Origin: Chryseobacterium aahli | GTDB lineage: Bacteria > Bacteroidota > Bacteroidia > Flavobacteriales > Weeksellaceae | Direction of reading: 5' to 3' | Assembly: GCF_022699665.1 (NCBI RefSeq) | Contig: NZ_JALDNB010000001.1 | Span: 124,001-188,000 of the forward strand | Length of the DNA stretch: 64,000 nt | Part shown: positions 27,297 through 36,506 of the stretch, one piece after another | How the letters are laid out: each line of letters begins with the position of its first letter | Numbering within the stretch: the stretch's first letter is position 1 | Made by a program: the position numbers and the translations under genes | Notes under the pieces: generated by a model | Database searches by the model: none | What the model saw: only the letters and a program-made list of their open reading frames with translations | What the model was told of the DNA's origin: nothing

Positions 27297-28310
27297 TTAA
27301 TCCTGACCGCTCATCGGAAGAATCATTCCGTTTTGATCGTATTTCAGCTCTCTTACTTTAAGGCTTCTCAGATAACTTTTCCCGCCTGAATTTTTAGAAT
27401 CATGATAAAAAAGATACCATTTTTTATCAATTTCTACGATGCTGTGATGCGTAGTCCAGCCTACAACAGGCGTCAGGATTTCACCTTGAAATGTAAATGG
27501 CCCATAAGGATTATTTCCAATGGCGTAAACCAATCTATGAGTTTCTCCTGTAGAGTAGGAAAGGTAGTATTTGTTGTTGTATTGATGAATCCAAATGCCT
27601 TCAAAAAAACGTTTGTGCTGATCTCCGGATTTTAACTGATTTCCATTTTCGTCTACAATCAAAACATCTTTTGGTTCCTCAGCTAATTCTTTCATATTGC
27701 TTTTTAATAAAGCGACTTTTGGCAATAAAGCGTTTTCCTCTTTCTCAAGTTCAGGATAATCTTTAGAATGCTTATTGTTTCGATATTCATGAAGCTGTCC
27801 TCCTTTTAAGCCTCCAAAATAAATATAATATTGTCCATGATCATTTAAAACCGTTGGGTCAATGCTGTACGTTCCGCTAATTGGAGTTTTTTCAGGCTTA
27901 AAAGGCCCGGTCGGACTTTTACTCGAAGCCACCCCAATTTTAAATAAATCATTTTGATCTTTTGCAGGAAAATAAAGGTAGTACTTATTGCCTTTTTTTG
28001 TAACATCAGGAGCCCAAAGCTGTTGTTTTGCCCAAGAAACATCTTCCAATTTCAATGCAATTCCGTTGTCTCTGGCTTTCTGATTGACGTTATCTAAAGT
28101 CAGAACATGATAATCTTTCATGTTAAAATGTGCACCGTTGGTGGCATCTTTAACATGAGTCTGAATGTCATGAGACGGATAAATGTAAATTTTCCCATCA
28201 AAAACATGCACAGAAGGGTCTGCAAAATATAAATCATCAAATAAATATTTTGGACTTTCTTGCGCGTAACCGATTGCACTGAATAATGTAAAAATTATAA
28301 ATTTTCTCAT
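27297..28310 (-). CDS. Glycoside hydrolase family 43 protein
   Basis: A signal peptide (MRKFIIFTLFSAIGYAQ) leads a five-bladed beta-propeller of GH43 type: YFADPSVHVFDGKIYIYPSHD holds the catalytic-base Asp, SIDPTVLNDHGQYYIYFG the second Asp, and FFEGIWIHQYNNKYYLSYS the acid Glu. Typical activities are arabinofuranosidase and xylosidase, cleaving plant polysaccharide side chains. No SusC/SusD pair is nearby, so this is not a classical utilisation locus. 337 residues fits a single-domain member. Confidence 0.88.
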   Translation of the reverse strand: MRKFIIFTLFSAIGYAQESPKYLFDDLYFADPSVHVFDGKIYIYPSHDIQTHVKDATNGAHFNMKDYHVLTLDNVNQKARDNGIALKLEDVSWAKQQLWAPDVTKKGNKYYLYFPAKDQNDLFKIGVASSKSPTGPFKPEKTPISGTYSIDPTVLNDHGQYYIYFGGLKGGQLHEYRNNKHSKDYPELEKEENALLPKVALLKSNMKELAEEPKDVLIVDENGNQLKSGDQHKRFFEGIWIHQYNNKYYLSYSTGETHRLVYAIGNNPYGPFTFQGEILTPVVGWTTHHSIVEIDKKWYLFYHDSKNSGGKSYLRSLKVRELKYDQNGMILPMSGQD

Positions 28311-28354
28311 GAATTGAACTTCCGTAATTAGTTTTACGAAAACAGAGAAAAATT

Positions 28355-28705
28355 TTAGTTTAAATTATAATTCATAATCACCAGTCTCAAAATAAAATGT
28401 ACAAAATCTTGCTGTGCATCATTCCTGCTGATAAGTTTATTTTTGTATTCGTAAGTTCCGAAAACCTTAATCAGGGTTTTGTATGTATTGTAATCTTCAT
28501 CCTTAATTCTGATTTTCACATGTCCGTCTTTTCTTTTGATCAGTTGATCATCTAAAGTTCTCACTTTAAATAATACTTCACAAGATTTTGGAACAAGGCC
28601 ATAATATCGCTCTACAATATTTACTTTGAATGCATCAAAAATTATTGTATTAAAGACCAAATTACCATTAGAATCTGGTGTACGAAGTTGAAGTTGATAG
28701 TTCAT
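28355..28705 (-). CDS. Hypothetical protein, 116 residues
   Basis: The protein starts MNYQLQLRTPDSNG, lacks a signal peptide or membrane segment, and looks like mixed alpha/beta with a hydrophobic C-terminus (QDFVHFILRLVIMNYNLN). I do not recognise a family. It lies between the GH43 and dnaJ genes on the same strand, but a hairpin at 28757-28784 separates it from dnaJ. Confidence 0.6.
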   Translation of the reverse strand: MNYQLQLRTPDSNGNLVFNTIIFDAFKVNIVERYYGLVPKSCEVLFKVRTLDDQLIKRKDGHVKIRIKDEDYNTYKTLIKVFGTYEYKNKLISRNDAQQDFVHFILRLVIMNYNLN

Positions 28706-28756
28706 TTTGAATTGCTACCTTAAAGATATAAATAATTTAATATACGATGAAAGTGA

Positions 28757-28784
28757 AAAAGAGACTTTTTGCAAAGCCTCTTTT
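28757..28784 (-). terminator. Terminator after dnaJ
   Basis: The stem AAAAGAGaCTTT / AAAGcCTCTTTT has a 4-base loop and one mismatch. On the minus strand it is followed by a T-rich run, 10 bp past the dnaJ stop. Confidence 0.6.
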
Positions 28785-28793
28785 ATATTTTTT

Positions 28794-29912
28794 TTAATTG
28801 AATAGATCTTTCACTTTATCAAAGAAAGTCTTTTCCTTTCCGGATGGTTCTGCAACCATATCACCACTAGACATTTGTTTTTCAAAGAAATCTTTTTGTT
28901 CTTTGTTTAGGGTCTGCGGCGTCCATACATTGATGTGGATAAACATATCACCTTTCCCATAGCTATCAATGCTTGGTAAACCTTTTCCGGCCAATCTTAA
29001 GATTTTTCCGGATTGAGTTCCTGCATCTACGGTGATTTTTACTTTTCCACCAACAGTTGGTATTTCTTTTTTAGTTCCTAAAGCCGCTTCGGCAAAAGAA
29101 ACATATAGTTCCTGATGAAGATTGTCACCTTCTCTTTTGATGGTTTTGTCTACTTCTTCCTCTACGATTACCAATAAATCTCCAGGAATTCCACCGAAAG
29201 GTGCATCATTTCCTTTTCCTCTTACATTTAACTGGATGCCGTCTCTTGCACCTGCAGGAATGTTGATCGAAATTTCCTCCTCATCTTTTATTAGACCTTG
29301 TGCATTAGCTCCGGCAGGAATTTTGTCGGCAACTTTCCCGATTCCCTGACAAGTTCCACAAGTGGTCTGCGTTTGCATTTGTCCGAACATTGTGTTCATC
29401 ACCTTCATCTGAACTCCGGCTCCGTTACAAGTAGGACAGGTTTTTGAAGTGGCACCCTCTGCCATCTTCATTTTTTTTACTTTAAGAGTTTTTTGGGTTC
29501 CGTTCACCATCTCTTCAAGGTTCAGCTTAATTCTGATTCTTAAATTAGAACCTTTCACCTGCTGACGACCTCCGCCGCCACCGCCGAATCCTCCAAAACC
29601 ACCACCGAAAATATCGCCGAACTGACTGAAAATGTCTTCCATGTTCATTCCGCCACCAAAGCCACCACCGCCGTAACCTCCGGCACCGCCCATTCCGGCG
29701 TGTCCGTATTGGTCATAACGGGCTTTTTTATTGTCGTCGCTCAATACTTCGTAAGCTTCTGCAGCTTCTTTAAATTTTTCTTCAGCCTCTTTATCTCCCG
29801 GATTTTTATCTGGGTGATATTTGATCGCCATTTTTCGGTATGCTTTCTTTATTTCGTCGGCACTTGCAGATTTGCTGACATCAAGAACCTCGTAATAATC
29901 TCTCTTTGACAT
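28794..29912 (-). CDS. dnaJ: Chaperone DnaJ with a reduced zinc-finger region
   Basis: The ATG at 29910-29912 starts [10 protein letters not shown]; the J domain has HPD in YHPDKNPG, followed by a long Gly-rich region. A full DnaJ has four CxxCxGxG motifs, but only two are visible here (CPTCNGAG near residue 157 and CGTCQGIG near 180). They correspond to motifs 2 and 3; the flanks [15 protein letters not shown] and [13 protein letters not shown] have lost motifs 1 and 4. One zinc centre should therefore remain. It stimulates DnaK ATPase and delivers clients. It follows grpE on the same strand. Confidence 0.95.
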   Translation of the reverse strand: MSKRDYYEVLDVSKSASADEIKKAYRKMAIKYHPDKNPGDKEAEEKFKEAAEAYEVLSDDNKKARYDQYGHAGMGGAGGYGGGGFGGGMNMEDIFSQFGDIFGGGFGGFGGGGGGRQQVKGSNLRIRIKLNLEEMVNGTQKTLKVKKMKMAEGATSKTCPTCNGAGVQMKVMNTMFGQMQTQTTCGTCQGIGKVADKIPAGANAQGLIKDEEEISINIPAGARDGIQLNVRGKGNDAPFGGIPGDLLVIVEEEVDKTIKREGDNLHQELYVSFAEAALGTKKEIPTVGGKVKITVDAGTQSGKILRLAGKGLPSIDSYGKGDMFIHINVWTPQTLNKEQKDFFEKQMSSGDMVAEPSGKEKTFFDKVKDLFN

Positions 29913-29978
29913 ATATTTATAAGTAATGAACAATGGGTAATGAGCAATTATTAATTACTTATTACCCATTGCTGATAA

Positions 29979-30515
29979 TTAATTTCCTGTTACAACTTTT
30001 GCAAAACGAATTACTTTGTCACCTAAAGTATATCCCGTTTCGATAACATCTACGATTTTACCTTTCAAATCTTCAGATGGCGAAGGAATCTGTGTAATCG
30101 CCTCGTGGTAGTCAACATTAAAGCTGTCTCCCGCTCTTACTTCCATGATTTTTAAACCTTTCTCAGTCAATTTGTTTTTAAACTTGTTGTAAATCAACTC
30201 AACACCCTGAAGGTCGGCTTCGTTACCATTTTTAGCGATTTCTTTTAAAGCTCTTTCAAAATCATCCAAAACACCTAGCATAGAAACCATCATCTCTTGG
30301 TTGGCGTAAGTGAAGAAGTCCATCTTCTCTTTTGAAGTTCTTTTTTTATAGTTTTCAAACTCAGCATACAATCTGATGTAACGGTCTTTTTCTACTGCCA
30401 AAAGTTCTTCCGCAGTAGGAATTTCTGTCACATTTTCTTCAGTTGTAGTTTCCGTCTGAGGATTGATTTCTTCCTGATTATTGATATTTTCTTCGTTGAT
30501 ATCCTGATTTTCCAT
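29979..30515 (-). CDS. grpE: Nucleotide exchange factor GrpE
   Basis: The 178-residue protein has an acidic, Glu/Thr/Asn-rich N-terminus, a long helix (LLAVEKDRYIRLYAEFENYKKRTSKE) and a C-terminal beta domain ending in YTLGDKVIRFAKVVTG, the GrpE signature. It releases ADP from DnaK. It lies 66 bp upstream of dnaJ on the same strand, a standard grpE-dnaJ pair; dnaK is not in the window. I see no sigma-32 or CIRCE-like element upstream. Confidence 0.96.
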   Translation of the reverse strand: MENQDINEENINNQEEINPQTETTTEENVTEIPTAEELLAVEKDRYIRLYAEFENYKKRTSKEKMDFFTYANQEMMVSMLGVLDDFERALKEIAKNGNEADLQGVELIYNKFKNKLTEKGLKIMEVRAGDSFNVDYHEAITQIPSPSEDLKGKIVDVIETGYTLGDKVIRFAKVVTGN

Positions 30516-30718
30516 GTTTCAATAACTTTTTATAACACATCTTTGTCAAAGATTTTGCCAAAGAAAAAATCAGGACATTTAGGCAGACTATAGATGAATG
30601 ATTAAAAGATAATCGCTGATTCTCTCAAAGGATTAAATTAATTATTCACATTTTAACATTGTTTTTTAATCAAAACTTAAAACCATTCTCACAATTTTTC
30701 TCTCTCAATCAAAATCCG

Positions 30719-30726
30719 TATTTTTG
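30719..30726 (+). promoter_or_regulatory. Bacteroidetes -7 box upstream of purB
   Basis: TATTTTTG, an exact TAnnTTTG match 24 bp before the ATG at 30751. Confidence 0.45.
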
Positions 30727-30750
30727 TGCATCTAAAAAGTAAAAGAAAGA

Positions 30751-32178
30751 ATGAATTCCTACAAAAATCCATTGGAAGAGCGTTACTCCAGCCAAGAAAT
30801 GTTGTTTAACTTTTCTCACAACAACAAATTCCAGAATTGGAGAAAGCTTTGGATCGCTTTGGCTGAGATTGAAAAAGACTTAGGTCTTGACATCACAGAC
30901 GAGCAAATTGCAGAGTTGAAAGCCAATGTTGACAATATCGATTACGATAAAGCAGCAGAATATGAAAAGAAATTCCGTCATGATGTTATGGCTCATGTTC
31001 ACGCTTATGGTGATGTGGCGCCTTCTGCAAAAGGAATTATTCACTTGGGAGCAACTTCAGCTTTTGTAGGAGATAATACAGACTTAATTCAGATCCGTGA
31101 CGGACTTTTAATTTTAAAGAAAAAGTTGGTTAATGTGATGAAAAATCTGGCTGATTTTTCAATTCAATATAAAGATCTTCCGACTTTAGGATTTACACAT
31201 TTCCAACCAGCTCAGTTGACAACCGTTGGAAAAAGAGCAACTCTTTGGTTACAAAGTTTGGTTCTTGACATCGAAGAACTTGATTTCTTCTTAGAAACAT
31301 TAAGATTCAGAGGGGTAAAAGGAACGACAGGAACTGCTGCAAGTTTCCTTGAACTTTTCAACGGAGATTATTCTAAAGTAAAACATTTAGATAAAGAATT
31401 ATCAAAAAGATTCGGTTTTGAGAAAGTTTTCGGAGTTTCCGGACAGACTTACGACAGAAAAATTGATGCAAAAGTGGTTGCTTTATTAGGAAATATCGCT
31501 CAATCTGCACATAAATTCACCAACGATTTACGTCTTCTTCAAAATTTGAAAGAAGTTGAAGAACCATTCGAGAAAAACCAAATCGGTTCATCGGCAATGG
31601 CATACAAGCGTAATCCAATGAGAAGTGAAAGAATCGGAGCGTTGGCAAAATACGTTATGTCTTTAACGACAAGTTCTGCAATGGTTGCTTCAACTCAATG
31701 GTTTGAAAGAACATTGGATGATTCAGCAAACAAAAGATTAACGATTCCACAGGCGTTTTTAGCCGTTGATGCAATTTTATTGATCTGGAACAACATCATG
31801 AACGGAATCGTGGTATATCCAAACAGAATCAACAAACATATTATGGAAGAACTTCCTTTCATGGCGACAGAATACATCATCATGGAAGAAGTGAAAGCTG
31901 GTGGCGACCGTCAGGAAATCCACGAAATAATCAGAGTTCACTCAATGGAAGCTTCTAAACAGGTGAAAGAAGAAGGGAAGGAAAACGATCTGATCGAAAG
32001 AATCTTAAACGATCATTCTTTAAAACTTGATAAATCAAAATTAAAAGAAGTTCTCGATCCGAAAAACTTTATCGGTTTTGCACCTATTCAAACGGAAGAA
32101 TTCATCGCAAATGAAGTTCAGCCTATTTTGGATGCCAACAGCGAATTGATTGGTTTAGAATCTGATCTGAAAGTATAA
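30751..32178 (+). CDS. purB: Adenylosuccinate lyase
   Basis: PurB acts twice in purine synthesis, cleaving SAICAR to AICAR and adenylosuccinate to AMP. The 475-residue protein shows the fumarase/aspartase superfamily signature SSAMAYKRNPMRSER and the active-site blocks HDVMAHVHAYG, HLGATS and LGFTHFQPAQ. Its length is typical. purL follows 232 bp downstream on the same strand after a terminator, so the two purine genes are neighbours but probably separate transcripts. Confidence 0.97.
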   Translation: MNSYKNPLEERYSSQEMLFNFSHNNKFQNWRKLWIALAEIEKDLGLDITDEQIAELKANVDNIDYDKAAEYEKKFRHDVMAHVHAYGDVAPSAKGIIHLGATSAFVGDNTDLIQIRDGLLILKKKLVNVMKNLADFSIQYKDLPTLGFTHFQPAQLTTVGKRATLWLQSLVLDIEELDFFLETLRFRGVKGTTGTAASFLELFNGDYSKVKHLDKELSKRFGFEKVFGVSGQTYDRKIDAKVVALLGNIAQSAHKFTNDLRLLQNLKEVEEPFEKNQIGSSAMAYKRNPMRSERIGALAKYVMSLTTSSAMVASTQWFERTLDDSANKRLTIPQAFLAVDAILLIWNNIMNGIVVYPNRINKHIMEELPFMATEYIIMEEVKAGGDRQEIHEIIRVHSMEASKQVKEEGKENDLIERILNDHSLKLDKSKLKEVLDPKNFIGFAPIQTEEFIANEVQPILDANSELIGLESDLKV

Positions 32179-32183
32179 ATTAC

Positions 32184-32203
32184 ATGCAGTCTCTGGGCTG
32201 CAT
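32184..32203 (+). terminator. Terminator after purB
   Basis: The hairpin ATGCAG ... CTGCAT is followed by TTTTTT, 6 bp after the stop codon. Confidence 0.6.
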
Positions 32204-32219
32204 TTTTTACTTTGTCAAA

Positions 32220-32350
32220 ATTGAAATGTTTGACAAGGTGTTAAGAAGTGAAATCATTTTTATGGCAGCTTTATCCGCCCTCCACTCCCAATCTTTTTTG
32301 TTTTTCTTAAAACAAAAAAGGATTTCCGTTCAGGTCGGGCTGCGAGGTTT
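32220..32350 (+). repeat. Hairpin-bearing intergenic element between purB and purL
   Basis: A perfect 12-bp stem, CTTTTTTGTTTT / AAAACAAAAAAG (32293-32320, 4-base loop), is flanked by GC-richer shoulders (TTTATCCGCCCTCCACTCCC and CCGTTCAGGTCGGGCTGCG). The shape resembles short interspersed intergenic elements. A 65-codon frame through it is not a credible gene. Confidence 0.45.
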
Positions 32351-32410
32351 GTCATTGATTAAATTTCAGTCAAAAAAATAAAAATAAATCTAATAAATAT
32401 CTGACATCTA

Positions 32411-35400
32411 ATGTCTCAAAACAAAAGAATTTTCGTAGAAAAAAGAGGAATTTTCGATGTAGAAAGTCCAAAGATTTTTGATGAAGTAAAAGCGGTAGTT
32501 CCGTCGATCAAAAATGTAAAAGTGTACAATGTGTACGATATTTTCAATTTGAATGATGGTGAGTTCGAAAAGGTAGTCAACAGTACTTTCGTAGACCCTG
32601 TTACTGACATTTTAATCGAAGAAAATCCCGCACAAGGCATTTATTTCGCATTAGAATTTTTGCCGGGACAATATGATCAGCGTGCCGATTCTGCTCAACA
32701 GTGTATCGCTTTACTGACTGAAAATGAGAAATCTAAAGTAAGAAGCGGTAAACTAATCGAATTTGAAGGCATTTCTGAATCTGATTTAGCAAAAATCAAA
32801 GACCTTCTCATCAATAAAGTAGAATCTCAGGAAAAAGATTTATCAATTTTAAATATTCCTGCAGAAGAAACTCCGTCAAAGGTTTTGGTTCATGAGAATT
32901 TCATCAATTTTGATTATGTTCAGTTGGAAGAATTCTTTAATAATCACGGTTTTGCATTAGGATTGGATGATTTAAAATTTATTCAGGAATATTTTAAAAC
33001 TGAACAGAGAAATCCTACTGAAACTGAATTGAAAGTTTTAGACACGTATTGGAGTGATCATTGCCGTCACACAACGTTTGAAACAGAATTGTCAAATATT
33101 GAGTTTGAAGGACAGTTTAAACATACATTGGAAACTATTTTCAATGATTATATTGAAAAAAGAAAATTCTTAGGACGCGAATTGAAGCCAATCTCTTTAA
33201 TGGATTTGGCAACAGTTTGCGGAAGATATTTCCATAAAACAGGCAACCTGGAGAACTTGGTGGTTTCTGACGAAATCAATGCTTGTACGATCCAGATCGA
33301 AGCTGAATACGATGGTAAAAAAGAACCGTGGTATTTATTATTTAAGAATGAAACACACAATCACCCAACGGAAATTGAACCTTTTGGTGGTGCTTCAACG
33401 TGTTTGGGTGGCGCGATCAGAGACCCTTTGTCCGGACGTTCTTTCGTTTTTCAGGCAATGAGATTGACGGGTGCTGCTGATGTTTTGGAATCAGTTGACA
33501 AAACTTTACCAGGCAAATTACCTCAAAAAACAATCACTAAGCAAGCTGCAAATGGCTATTCTTCTTACGGTAACCAAATCGGTTTGGCAACTACAATGGT
33601 TTCTGAAATCTACGATGAAGGATACAAAGCAAAAAGAATGGAAGTCGGTTTCGTAACCGGCGCAGTTCCTGTTGATTGGGTAAGACGTGAAAAACCTGCA
33701 AATGGGGATTCTATTATCATTTTAGGGGGTGCAACAGGTCGTGACGGTGTTGGTGGAGCAAGCGGAAGTTCGAAAGAACAGGACGAAACTTCTATCCACA
33801 CAATGAGTTCTGAGGTTCAGAAAGGAAACGCCGTTGAAGAACGTAAAATCCAGAGATTATTCAGAAATCCTGAAGTGACAAGATTGATTAAAAAATCAAA
33901 TGATTTCGGTGCTGGTGGTGTTTCTGTAGCAATCGGTGAAATCGCTGATTCTTTGGAAGTTAATCTGGATGTTTTACCTTTAAAATATGAAGGTTTGAAC
34001 GGAACTGAGCTCGCTATTTCTGAATCTCAGGAAAGAATGGCGGTTGTGGTTGAACCGAAAGATAAAGAACAGTTCATCAAGTTCTGTGAAGCTGAAAATA
34101 TCGTGGCTGTAGAGGTTGCAAAAGTGACAGATTCAGGAAGAATGCAGATGTTCTGGAAAGGTGATAAGATTGTTGACCTTTCAAGAGAATTCTTAGATAC
34201 GAATGGTTGTTCTAAAAGTCAGGAAGCTAAGATTACCCATCTTAATGAAGTAAAAGAAGAAACTCCGATTTTCAACGAAGAGAATTTCCTGAAAATATTA
34301 TCAGATAAAAATGTTGCTTCTCAAAAAGGTTTATTGGAGATGTTTGATTCATCAATCGGAGCAACTACTGTTGCGATGCCTTTAGGTGGAAAATATCAGC
34401 AGACTTTGATGGAAGGAAGCGCTCAAACGCTACCGATTTTGGGAGCAAAAGATATTGAAACCGTTTCCTTTGCAAGTTGGGGATTTGATGCTGAAATTTC
34501 AAAGCAAAACTCGTTACTGGGAGCTTCTTATGCAGTCGTTGAAAGCGTTGCAAAAATCGTTGCGATGGGCGGCGATTATAAAAATATAAGATTCAGTTTC
34601 CAGGAATATTTCGAGAAATTAGGTCAGAATCCTGAAAAATGGGGCAAGCCTTTGGCTTCTCTTTTGGGTGCTTATGATGCGCAGATTAACTTTGGTTTGG
34701 CTGCCATCGGAGGTAAAGATTCAATGAGTGGAACATATCAGGATTTGAATGTTCCCCCAACGTTGATTTCATTTGCTTGTGCTAACGGAGAAAAGAAAAA
34801 TGTCATCTCTCCGGAATTTAAACAGGCAGGAAATAAACTGTATTTCTTCAATCATATTCCACAGGAAAACGGACTTCCTAACTATGAAAATCTGAAGGCT
34901 GTTTTTGAATTGATTTTCGAAAATATCAAGGCTGGAAAAATCATTTCAGTGAAGACAATTAAAGAAGGTGGAGTTGCAGTTGCTCTCGCAAAAATGAGTT
35001 TTGGAAACAGATTGGGAGCTGAAATTAATATTGCTGATGAGAACGTTTTATTGGCTAAAAATATTGGAAGTCTAATTATAGAATCGGCAGAAGATCTAAG
35101 TTCTGTTGATCTTCAATTAATCGGTGAAGTTAAAAATTCAAATATTTTGAAAATCAATGATTTGAATTTTGAAATCGAAAAATTACTTGAGTCAAATACA
35201 AAAACTTTTGAAAACCTATTCTCAACAGTAGAAAAAGAAAAGATAACGGTTGAATTAGATCCAAAACTGAACTCAATCAATCCAAGAAATATCATTATTA
35301 AAAAACATGGAATTGCTCAGCCAAGAGTTTTTGCACCGGTTTTCCCGGGAACAAATTGCGAGTACGATACTCTGAATGCCTTCCAAAAAGAAGGGGCAAT

Positions 35401-36109
35401 TGTAAGTAGTCTGCCTTTGATTAATATCAATCATCAGTTGCTTGACGAGAGCATTGATGCATGGGTGAAAGAAATTAAAAAGTCACAGATTTTAGCATTC
35501 TCCGGAGGGTTCTCTGCGGGTGATGAACCAGATGGTTCTGCTAAATTTATTGTGAATGTTTTGAAGAATGAAAAGATGAGAAATGCCGTTCACGAATTGC
35601 TTGATAGAGACGGAATGATTATCGGAATCTGTAACGGTTTCCAAGCCTTAGTGAAATCTGGGTTGTTACCTTACGGAAGAATTAAGGAATTAGATGAAAA
35701 TTCTCCGACATTGGCTCACAACGCGATTAGAAGACACATTTCTCAAATGGTAAACGTGAAAGTTCTGAATGACGAATCACCTTGGTTGAAAGGAATGAAA
35801 GATCAAGTCTTCACAATCCCGATTTCTCACGGTGAAGGTCGTTTTATGGCTTCGGAAGCGGAAATTCAGAAGTTGTACGAAAACGGACAGATTGCTACTC
35901 AATATTTAGATTTAGATGGAAACATCGCTCACGGAATGCCGTTCAATCCAAACAACTCATTGTTTGGAATTGAAGGAATCACGAGTCCAGACGGAAAAAT
36001 TTATGGTAGAATGGGACACCCGGAACGTTTTGCGGAAGGTTTAATGAAAAATATTCCAACTGCGAATTACCACAACATCTTTAAAAACGGAGTTGAATAC
36101 TTCAAATAA
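32411..36109 (+). CDS. purL: Phosphoribosylformylglycinamidine synthase, long PurL type
   Basis: This 1232-residue protein is the fused form with synthetase and glutaminase in one chain. The synthetase part has TYWSDHCRHTTFETEL, GGASTCLGGAIRDPLSG and GGKDSMSG. The C-terminal class I glutamine amidotransferase has FPGTNCEYDT, GICNGFQALV with the nucleophile Cys near residue 1074, and GHPER at the end. It converts FGAR plus glutamine to FGAM. The long form is usual in Bacteroidetes and proteobacteria and needs no PurQ or PurS. A barstar-like frame overlaps its last 17 bp. Confidence 0.98.
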   Translation: MSQNKRIFVEKRGIFDVESPKIFDEVKAVVPSIKNVKVYNVYDIFNLNDGEFEKVVNSTFVDPVTDILIEENPAQGIYFALEFLPGQYDQRADSAQQCIALLTENEKSKVRSGKLIEFEGISESDLAKIKDLLINKVESQEKDLSILNIPAEETPSKVLVHENFINFDYVQLEEFFNNHGFALGLDDLKFIQEYFKTEQRNPTETELKVLDTYWSDHCRHTTFETELSNIEFEGQFKHTLETIFNDYIEKRKFLGRELKPISLMDLATVCGRYFHKTGNLENLVVSDEINACTIQIEAEYDGKKEPWYLLFKNETHNHPTEIEPFGGASTCLGGAIRDPLSGRSFVFQAMRLTGAADVLESVDKTLPGKLPQKTITKQAANGYSSYGNQIGLATTMVSEIYDEGYKAKRMEVGFVTGAVPVDWVRREKPANGDSIIILGGATGRDGVGGASGSSKEQDETSIHTMSSEVQKGNAVEERKIQRLFRNPEVTRLIKKSNDFGAGGVSVAIGEIADSLEVNLDVLPLKYEGLNGTELAISESQERMAVVVEPKDKEQFIKFCEAENIVAVEVAKVTDSGRMQMFWKGDKIVDLSREFLDTNGCSKSQEAKITHLNEVKEETPIFNEENFLKILSDKNVASQKGLLEMFDSSIGATTVAMPLGGKYQQTLMEGSAQTLPILGAKDIETVSFASWGFDAEISKQNSLLGASYAVVESVAKIVAMGGDYKNIRFSFQEYFEKLGQNPEKWGKPLASLLGAYDAQINFGLAAIGGKDSMSGTYQDLNVPPTLISFACANGEKKNVISPEFKQAGNKLYFFNHIPQENGLPNYENLKAVFELIFENIKAGKIISVKTIKEGGVAVALAKMSFGNRLGAEINIADENVLLAKNIGSLIIESAEDLSSVDLQLIGEVKNSNILKINDLNFEIEKLLESNTKTFENLFSTVEKEKITVELDPKLNSINPRNIIIKKHGIAQPRVFAPVFPGTNCEYDTLNAFQKEGAIVSSLPLININHQLLDESIDAWVKEIKKSQILAFSGGFSAGDEPDGSAKFIVNVLKNEKMRNAVHELLDRDGMIIGICNGFQALVKSGLLPYGRIKELDENSPTLAHNAIRRHISQMVNVKVLNDESPWLKGMKDQVFTIPISHGEGRFMASEAEIQKLYENGQIATQYLDLDGNIAHGMPFNPNNSLFGIEGITSPDGKIYGRMGHPERFAEGLMKNIPTANYHNIFKNGVEYFK

Positions 36110-36503
36110 AAATAATAAGAAAACGGCTGTCATCAATGGCAGCCATTTTTCTGATTTGTCTGGATTCTACGAAGAAGTATCTCAAGTTTTGATGAAAGAA
36201 GCCGACTGGAAAGTTGGAACTTTGGATGGTTTTGATGATATACTTTATGGAGGTTTCGGAGTTTTTGAAAGTAAAGATGAAATTGAAATCATTTGGAAAG
36301 ATTCTCAAAAATCAAAAGAAAAGTTAGGCTTAGAAGCAACCAAAGAATTCTACGAGAATAAAATTAAACAGGGAAAACCTTTCAATATCAATTTAGCTCA
36401 GGAAAAGCTTGATGATTTGATTGCAGGAAACGGACAAACCTTATTTGAAATCTTAGTTGAAATTATAGAATCACATAAAAACATAACTTTAGTTTTAAAT
36501 TAA
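36093..36503 (+). CDS. Barstar-like protein (putative ribonuclease inhibitor fold)
   Basis: The product resembles the barstar family: INGSHFSDLSGFYEEVSQVL at the N-terminus, then WKVGTLDGFDDILYGGFG with the acidic and aromatic residues that contact barnase in the canonical inhibitor, and an EIIWKDS strand. The only usable start is TTG at 36093, which overlaps purL by 17 bp; no ATG occurs before the middle of the domain. That predicts translation coupled to purL. No barnase-like RNase is visible nearby. Function is inferred from fold similarity only. Confidence 0.65.
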   Translation: MNTSNKNNKKTAVINGSHFSDLSGFYEEVSQVLMKEADWKVGTLDGFDDILYGGFGVFESKDEIEIIWKDSQKSKEKLGLEATKEFYENKIKQGKPFNINLAQEKLDDLIAGNGQTLFEILVEIIESHKNITLVLN

Positions 36504-36506
36504 AAA

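Noticed and set aside
32184..32381. 65-codon open frame after purB
   Set aside because: It starts inside the purB terminator and crosses the hairpin element.
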